Source: Pseudomonas sp. 102515 (lineage in GTDB: Bacteria; Pseudomonadota; Gammaproteobacteria; Pseudomonadales; Pseudomonadaceae). Taken from it: a DNA stretch of 64,000 nucleotides. The DNA is taken from positions 496,001-560,000 of the forward strand of contig NZ_JAVHTY010000001.1 in NCBI RefSeq assembly GCF_031085165.1, given 5' to 3'. Made by a program: the position numbers and the translations under genes. Shown in pieces: positions 58,462 to 64,000 of this stretch. Every line of letters starts with the position of its first letter. Position 1 is the stretch's first letter. The notes below the pieces were generated by a model. The model saw only the letters and a program-made list of their open reading frames with translations. It was not told the DNA's origin and did not search any database.

Positions 58462-58554
58462 GTAGGTTGGGTTGAGACGGCTCTATCGTCGAAGCCCCAC
58501 AATGCCGGCGCGACCAGGGCAACGTTGGGCTTCGCCGCGCTCAACCCAACCTAC
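58462..58554. repeat. 93-base element with perfect 15-base terminal inverted repeats
   Basis: GTAGGTTGGGTTGAG (58462-58476) and CTCAACCCAACCTAC (58540-58554) are exact reverse complements enclosing 63 bases with no coding potential. Elements of this type, with termini containing GGTTGGGTTGAG, are dispersed in many proteobacterial genomes. It lies between the lysR stop and the DUF1289 stop, so it may act as a bidirectional terminator as well. Confidence 0.7.
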
Positions 58555-58573
58555 GGGTGCCGACAGGAACGCA

Positions 58574-58747
58574 TCAGCCCTTCTTGAGCTTTTTCAGGCG
58601 CTTCCTGGACTTGTCGATGACTTCCTTGCGCTCGCGGTCCTTCAGCTCCTTCCAACCCTTGATCTCTGAGCGTTTGCGGCCACATCCCTGGCAGACTTCG
58701 TCTTTGATCTTGCACTGGCTGATGCAGGGACTTTCGACCTTACCCAC
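58574..58747 (-). CDS. DUF1289 family small cysteine-rich protein
   Basis: This is a 57-residue protein with the DUF1289 pattern ESPCISQCKI...VCQGCGRKRSEIKGW, in which four cysteines (two pairs) probably bind a metal, followed by a very basic C-terminal helix (KSRKRLKKLKKG). Function is unknown. The GTG at 58747 has GAGG about 6 bases upstream and gives the family N-terminus; the ATG at 58810 lies before the OprB terminator and would read through it. Confidence 0.88.
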   Translation of the reverse strand: MGKVESPCISQCKIKDEVCQGCGRKRSEIKGWKELKDRERKEVIDKSRKRLKKLKKG

Positions 58748-58763
58748 GGCAACCTCGGAAATG

Positions 58764-58796
58764 AAAAAGGCCCTGCAGTATAACCACTGCAGGGCC
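58764..58796 (-). terminator. Terminator of oprB
   Basis: On the minus strand GGCCCTGCAG (58796-58787) and CTGCAGGGCC (58778-58769) pair perfectly across an 8-base loop, followed by TTTTT (complement of 58764-58768). It lies 44 bases after the oprB stop. Confidence 0.93.
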
Positions 58797-58839
58797 CTGT
58801 CCAGCGCCATCCGGCTGGATGGCGGTCTATGGGAGCGAT

Positions 58840-60240
58840 TTAAAAGACTGCTTGAACCTTCAGGCCGCCGACCACGGCATTGTCGACCTCACGCACGCCA
58901 CCTGGGCTCTTGATGTACTGGAGGTTGGGGCGCACGGTCAGCCAGTTGGTCACGTGCACGCCGTAGTAGAGCTCGGCGTCGTACTCGTTGTGCTGCAGGG
59001 GCGTGTAGGCCGGATCATCGTAATCGGTGGCACCGGCGGCCTGGTTGAGGGCGCGCTGGTTGTCGCGGAAGTCGCTGTTGGTGCTGATGCGCGCGACGCC
59101 GAAGCCGATGTCATCCTTGGGACGACCGTCGAAGGGACCCTTGTACACCAGGCCGGCCTGGACGTAGTTGCTGACCTTGTTGACGTCCTTGGCATGGGCG
59201 GTGAAGTTGGCGAAGACCGACAGGCCGCGGCTCGGGTCATCGTTGTGCGCGGTGATCTGCTGACGCGCCACGACCCAGTAGCCGTGCTTGCTGGAGTGCT
59301 CCTTGTAATCCAGCCCGGTGAGGGCGGCGGAGTTGCCGTTGACGTCTTCGTAGACATCGTTGGCATCGGCGGTGCTGTAGTAGTAGCCGACGCGGTATTC
59401 GCCCGGCAGGCCGTTGACCTTGGGCGACCAGACCATTTCCACCGGCAGGACCGCACCCTTGGTGCCGCTGCCGTTGAGCTTGAAGCCGTTGCCGGTTTCC
59501 AGCAGCGACGGATTCTGCTCGTAGGCACCGACCTGGACGAACAGCTCCGGGGTCAGGCTGTACTTGACGCGCAGGGCCCACTGGCTGACCGGCCAGTTGT
59601 ACCAGACGCCTTCCCAGTTGCCGACCTGGGAACCGCAGAACGCCAGGTTCTGGAAATCGCACTCGAAGGAGTTGAAGTCCTCGCCTTCGCCGAAGCGACC
59701 GGCCTTGATGTCCAGACGGCCATCGAAGAAGCCCTTGGACAGCCACAGCTGGGTCAGACGCCAGGTCTGGCCACGGCCATAGACTTCCTGCACCGAGGAG
59801 TAGCCGCCGACGCGCGGATCGGTGATGCGGTCGTCGGTCAGGTTGCGGCCGTCACGGGAGGTGATGGCCAGCTTGAACACCGAGTTCTCCCAGCCGGCGA
59901 TCTTGTTCATGTCGCCCCAGAGGCCGAACATGTACTGGGAGCTCCAGCGCCCGGTGCGGTCGTCGTCGTAGCCGCCACGCAGGTTGGTCGCGCCCTCGCC
60001 GACGTATTCGAGCTTGATGTCCCAGCCCTTGTCGCGCAGGTCCTTGCGCACGCCACCCCAGTCACCGGTCATGGTGTTGCCCAGCGGCTCGAAGGCGGCC
60101 TCGGTGTTGTTGACGCCGCTGAAGTTGCCACCCGGGTTGGCCTGGGGTGCGGCATGGACGGTACCGGCTACCGCGAGGGCGAGCGCGGAGACCAGGGGCA
60201 GTGCGATACCCCGACGATTCTTGTGGTTCTGACTGTTCAT
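58840..60240 (-). CDS. oprB: OprB-family carbohydrate-selective porin
   Basis: This is an outer-membrane porin of the OprB family, 466 residues, that admits glucose and related sugars. It has a signal peptide (basic start, hydrophobic core, cleavage near VHA-AP). A predicted 16-stranded barrel follows, with alternating aromatic strands (WDIKLEYVGEGATNLRGGY, WALRVKYSLTPELFVQVGAY) and the C-terminal phenylalanine required for outer-membrane insertion (KVQAVF). It follows the sugar-transporter, kinase and isomerase genes, as OprB follows gts genes in other Pseudomonas. It ends the transcript with a strong terminator. Confidence 0.95.
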   Translation of the reverse strand: MNSQNHKNRRGIALPLVSALALAVAGTVHAAPQANPGGNFSGVNNTEAAFEPLGNTMTGDWGGVRKDLRDKGWDIKLEYVGEGATNLRGGYDDDRTGRWSSQYMFGLWGDMNKIAGWENSVFKLAITSRDGRNLTDDRITDPRVGGYSSVQEVYGRGQTWRLTQLWLSKGFFDGRLDIKAGRFGEGEDFNSFECDFQNLAFCGSQVGNWEGVWYNWPVSQWALRVKYSLTPELFVQVGAYEQNPSLLETGNGFKLNGSGTKGAVLPVEMVWSPKVNGLPGEYRVGYYYSTADANDVYEDVNGNSAALTGLDYKEHSSKHGYWVVARQQITAHNDDPSRGLSVFANFTAHAKDVNKVSNYVQAGLVYKGPFDGRPKDDIGFGVARISTNSDFRDNQRALNQAAGATDYDDPAYTPLQHNEYDAELYYGVHVTNWLTVRPNLQYIKSPGGVREVDNAVVGGLKVQAVF

Positions 60241-60302
60241 TACTGAGATCCCTTTTTATTGAAGTGATGACACCCAGGGCCCGAAACCCGCGTCTCTAGT
60301 AC

Positions 60303-61514
60303 TTACGGCAGGACGTTGAGGACTTCGTAACAGGCACCCATGGTGTGGTAGTCGACCTTGCCGGCCGGACTCTTGTCGTCGGAGTATTTCTGGTTCCGAC
60401 GGTCGAGCAGACGCCACCAGGCGCCGTGCTCGTGATCGATGAAGAACTCCCAGCTGTAGCGCCAGAGCGCTTCATAGTGCTCCCAGTAGCGCGCCTCGCC
60501 ACTGCGCTCCGCGAGCAGCGCCGCAGCGGCCAGGCCCTCGGCCTGGACCCAGAAGTACTTGTCCGGGTCACAGGGTGAGCCATCCGGGGCGAAGCCGTAG
60601 TAGAGACCGCCGTGCTCGTCATCCCAGCTCAGGCGCCAGGAGACGTCGAACAGCGCCCTGGCCCGCGGCAGCAGCCAGGGCTGGGGGCGATGGCGCTCGA
60701 GGATCAGCAGCAGCTTGGCCCATTCGATCTGGTGCCCCGGTTGGAAACCCCAGGGCCGGAACAGATTGGCCGGATCGTCGCGATTGTAGTCCCAGTCGAT
60801 GGACCAGTCGCTGTGGTAGTGCTCCCAGACCAGGCCACCGGGGACCTCGTCGGCCACCCCGCCCTGCCCCAGGGTCAGCGCGGCCTGGCGCTGGGTCATG
60901 TTGCGCGCCAGGGTCTCGGCGCGATCCAGGTAGCGCACCTCGCCGCTGGCTTCGAAGGCGGCCAGCAGGGCTTCGCAGGCGTGCATGTTGGCGTTCTGAC
61001 CGCGGTACGGCGCCACGGTCTGCCAGTCGGCGCTGATTTCGTCGACATAGAGCCCATCGGCCTCGCGCCAGAAGTGAGTCTCCAGGGATTCCCAGGCCTC
61101 GCTCAGCCAGCCGCGGGCCTCCTGGATGCCCGCCTGCAGGCCGTGGGCGTAGGCCAGCACCACGAAGGCCAGCCCGTAGCAATGGTTGGTGCCATCCACC
61201 ACCGTGTCGCCGTCGAGCAGCCAGGCATAGCCGCCATTGGCCTGGCGATGGCACTCGCGCAGGTATCTCAGGCCGTGACGGGTCGCTTCCAGGAAGGCCG
61301 GATCGCCATAGTGCCGGTAGGCCATGGCGAAATCGAAGACGAAGCGGGTGCTGGAGACCAGGTGGCGGGTCTGGCTGTCGTAGACCGTGCCGTCGTCCTT
61401 GAAGAAGTGATAGAAGCCGCCTTGCGGATCGACACAGCGGGGATGATAGAACGCCAGGGTGTGGCGGACGTGCTCCAGCAGGGTGTCGCGACGACGAAAA
61501 TCGGGGAAGTCCAT
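60303..61514 (-). CDS. N-acylglucosamine 2-epimerase family protein, probable mannose isomerase
   Basis: This is an (alpha/alpha)6-barrel isomerase, 403 residues. Conserved catalytic-site segments include the arginine of SSTRFVFDFAMAYRH, ANMHACEALLAAFE, FQPGHQIEWAKLLL and DKYFWVQAEGLAAAALL, with the catalytic His in the last two regions and near the C-terminus (KVDYHTMGACYE). Pseudomonas mannose isomerase, which converts mannose to fructose, belongs to this family. Between a fructokinase gene and an OprB porin gene, mannose to fructose conversion makes sense. Glucose/mannose 2-epimerase or cellobiose-epimerase-like activity are alternatives. Confidence 0.85.
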   Translation of the reverse strand: MDFPDFRRRDTLLEHVRHTLAFYHPRCVDPQGGFYHFFKDDGTVYDSQTRHLVSSTRFVFDFAMAYRHYGDPAFLEATRHGLRYLRECHRQANGGYAWLLDGDTVVDGTNHCYGLAFVVLAYAHGLQAGIQEARGWLSEAWESLETHFWREADGLYVDEISADWQTVAPYRGQNANMHACEALLAAFEASGEVRYLDRAETLARNMTQRQAALTLGQGGVADEVPGGLVWEHYHSDWSIDWDYNRDDPANLFRPWGFQPGHQIEWAKLLLILERHRPQPWLLPRARALFDVSWRLSWDDEHGGLYYGFAPDGSPCDPDKYFWVQAEGLAAAALLAERSGEARYWEHYEALWRYSWEFFIDHEHGAWWRLLDRRNQKYSDDKSPAGKVDYHTMGACYEVLNVLP

Positions 61515-61545
61515 CGGGTTTCCTTGACGGCTATTGTTGTTGTGG

Positions 61546-61555
61546 GAACGCGTTC
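61546..61555. promoter_or_regulatory. Short palindrome near the kinase stop
   Basis: GAACGCGTTC is a perfect 10-base palindrome just before the isomerase gene and touching the fructokinase stop. The central CG and flanking arms resemble LacI-family operators. It is weak evidence by itself. Confidence 0.25.
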
Positions 61556-62460
61556 TAGTGAGGGCTCACCTGCAGCAGGGCTTCGACATCGGCACGGGTC
61601 GGCGCATAGGCGCCGGCATGGCGGCAGGACACCGAGGCACTGGCCGCGGCGAATCTCAGGCGCTGCTGCATATCGCTCAGGCCCAGCAGGCCCGAGGCCA
61701 GCCAGCCGGCCATGCAGGCGTCACCCGCGCCAACGGTATCGGCCACGTCCACGGCGATGGCGGCCTGCTGCCACTCGCCCTCGGGAGTGTAGAGCACGAG
61801 GCCGTGCTCGCCACGGGTGAAGAGGATGCGCGCCTGGGGATTGAGGGCGCGCAACTCGTCCAGCGCGGCGCGTTCGTCCAGGCCCGGATAGATCTGCCGG
61901 ATGTCTTCGTCGGACAGCTTGATGTCGTCGGCCAGGCGCACCAGCTCGGGAAAGGTCTGCTGGCGATAGCGATCGTCCATCAGGTTGCGCCAGTTGGGGT
62001 CGTAGCTCAGGCGCTTGCCGGCGGTCTTGGCCTGGTGAGCCAGGTCCAGCAGGGTGTCGGCGAGCGGATAGCGGGCCAGGCTGATGCAACTGAAATGGCA
62101 GACCTCGGCGGCGTCCAGCCAGCCTTCGGGCAGCAGCGCCGGGTCGAACTGGAGATCGGCTTCGCCAGCGAAGAAATAGCGCGGCGGACGGCTCGACGGC
62201 ACGATGGCCACCAGGGGATCGGCGGCGACGCGCTGCAAGAAGCGGGTATCGAGACCGGCGGTTTCCGATTGCCAGGCGATCTCGTCACCCAGGCCGTCCT
62301 GGCTGATGGCGCCGCCGAAGGCGCTGTCCACGCCCAGTCGGGCCAGGCCGCGCGCCACGTTCCAGGGGGCACCGCCCGGATAACCCCGCCATTCGCCAGG
62401 ATTACCCTGGACGATGTCGGTGAGGGCTTCGCCAAAGACCACGACGCGGGGTAGTGCCAT
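61555..62460 (-). CDS. Fructokinase-like PfkB carbohydrate kinase
   Basis: This is an ATP-dependent ribokinase/PfkB-family kinase, 301 residues. It contains VVVFGEALTDIV at the start, GGAPWNVARGLARLG (substrate site), LSYDPNWRNLMDD, and the catalytic DTVGAGDACMAGWLASGL block. It is closest in style to ScrK/MtlZ fructokinases. ATG 62460 has AGGAG 7 bases upstream. It would phosphorylate the fructose produced by the neighbouring isomerase. The adjacent ABC transporter supplies the sugar. Confidence 0.88.
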   Translation of the reverse strand: MALPRVVVFGEALTDIVQGNPGEWRGYPGGAPWNVARGLARLGVDSAFGGAISQDGLGDEIAWQSETAGLDTRFLQRVAADPLVAIVPSSRPPRYFFAGEADLQFDPALLPEGWLDAAEVCHFSCISLARYPLADTLLDLAHQAKTAGKRLSYDPNWRNLMDDRYRQQTFPELVRLADDIKLSDEDIRQIYPGLDERAALDELRALNPQARILFTRGEHGLVLYTPEGEWQQAAIAVDVADTVGAGDACMAGWLASGLLGLSDMQQRLRFAAASASVSCRHAGAYAPTRADVEALLQVSPH

Positions 62461-62560
62461 TGTTGTTCTCCTGTCTGTCACGGCGGCCGGAGGTGCACTC
62501 CTGGCCTCTGGTAGGGCCGCGACCCGACGTCAGGCGCGGCGGCGGGCGGACCTTACCATT

Positions 62561-62576
62561 GCTGTAACGTTTCAGC
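62561..62576. promoter_or_regulatory. LacI-type operator upstream of fructokinase
   Basis: GCTGTAACGTTTCAGC is a near-perfect 16-base palindrome (one mismatched pair) with the central AACGTT typical of LacI/GalR-family operators. It lies in the 128-base gap between the ATPase and fructokinase genes and could control a promoter for kinase, isomerase and porin. No LacI gene for it is in this part of the window. Confidence 0.5.
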
Positions 62577-62588
62577 CATGAGCTCGGT

Positions 62589-63689
<1,101 letters not shown>

Positions 63690-63700
63690 GGTGGCCTTCC

Positions 63701-64000
63701 TTATCCTTTGACCACGCCCGAGGTCAGGCCCCGGACGAAATACTTGCCAGCGAAGATGTAGACCAGCAGCGTCGGCAGCGCGGCGATCATGGCGGCGGCC
63801 ATGTCGACGTTGTATTCCTTGGCGCCGGTGCTGGTGTTGACCAGGTTGTTCAGGGCGACGGTGATGGGCTGCGACGAGCCGCTGGCGAACACCACGCCGA
63901 ACAGGAAGTCGTTCCATACCTGGGTGAACTGCCAGATCAGGCTGACCATCACGATGGGCGTGGACAGCGGCAGCAGGATCTTGAAGAAGATGGTGAAGAA
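63701..64000 (-). CDS. Sugar ABC transporter permease (5' end cut by window)
   Basis: The C-terminal 99 codons of a CUT1-type permease (GtsC/MalG-like) are present. The visible part begins in the EAA-loop region (FFKILLPLSTPIVMV) and includes IWQFTQVWNDFLFGVVF, PITVALNNLVNTS, and the last membrane helix with FAGKYFVRGLTSGVVKG at the end, a MalG-type C-terminus. The rest, with the other permease and binding-protein genes, lies beyond the window. Confidence 0.93.
   Translation of the reverse strand, partial: FFTIFFKILLPLSTPIVMVSLIWQFTQVWNDFLFGVVFASGSSQPITVALNNLVNTSTGAKEYNVDMAAAMIAALPTLLVYIFAGKYFVRGLTSGVVKG

Noticed and set aside
58574-58810. 78-codon form of the DUF1289 protein
   Set aside because: The first 21 codons overlap the oprB terminator hairpin and have no family similarity; GTG 58747 has a ribosome-binding site.

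Overview
The window is a GC-rich (about two thirds G+C) chromosomal segment of a Pseudomonas. The right half carries the gene order SDR-metZ-purF-cvpA-dedD-folC-accD-trpF-truA-fimV-usg-like-asd-leuB-methyltransferase-leuD-leuC-lysR, which matches the conserved P. aeruginosa PA3106 to PA3122 block. The left half is an accessory, mostly catabolic region. The species cannot be named from the sequence alone; a member of the P. oryzihabitans / psychrotolerans lineage is only a guess. No phage, insertion sequence, CRISPR array or rRNA is visible.

Left part (1-10.4 kb, plus strand): a LacI regulator (cut by the window edge) leads an operon of a periplasmic binding protein, two permeases, an ATPase and a GpdQ-like binuclear metallophosphodiesterase. 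This looks like uptake and hydrolysis of a phosphodiester. It is followed by a GntR/FCD regulator, an amino-acid-type ABC transporter (one binding protein, one permease, one ATPase) and a YwrD-like gamma-glutamyltransferase.

10.4-14 kb holds a convergent OsmC-YcaO fusion gene, a gene-remnant scar (LysR C-terminus against an NmrA fragment) and a SRAP/YedK-type DNA-protein crosslink protein. 14-21.5 kb is a compact minus-strand operon: an SfnB-like acyl-CoA-dehydrogenase-type flavoprotein, a small protein resembling part of that flavoprotein, a complete sugar-type (CUT2) ABC transporter with two permeases, and an NtaA/DszA-like FMN monooxygenase. It reads as a sulfur-scavenging system with an unusual transporter. 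A hybrid histidine kinase follows, then two more scars (AraC against aldehyde dehydrogenase, and histidine kinase against RND pump) on either side of a ProQ/FinO RNA chaperone gene.

26.4-38.4 kb is a uronate/aldonate cluster: altronate dehydratase, UxuA, fructuronate reductase, MFS transporter, RspB-like dehydrogenase, ManD/RspA-like dehydratase, KDG kinase, SMP-30 lactonase and a second MFS transporter. A divergent IclR/KdgR-like regulator sits beside it, with two matching palindromes in the shared promoter region. No uronate isomerase is present, so aldonates or an unlinked isomerase must supply the pathway.

A chemoreceptor remnant and two tRNA genes (Val-CAC, Asp-GUC) precede the housekeeping block (39.3-58.4 kb), which covers methionine, purine, folate, fatty-acid, tryptophan, lysine/threonine and leucine biosynthesis plus the polar protein FimV. 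The right end (58.8-64 kb, minus strand) is a Gts-like sugar ABC transporter with an OprB porin, a fructokinase and an N-acylglucosamine 2-epimerase-fold isomerase. It probably serves mannose or a related hexose, and a LacI-type operator lies inside it.
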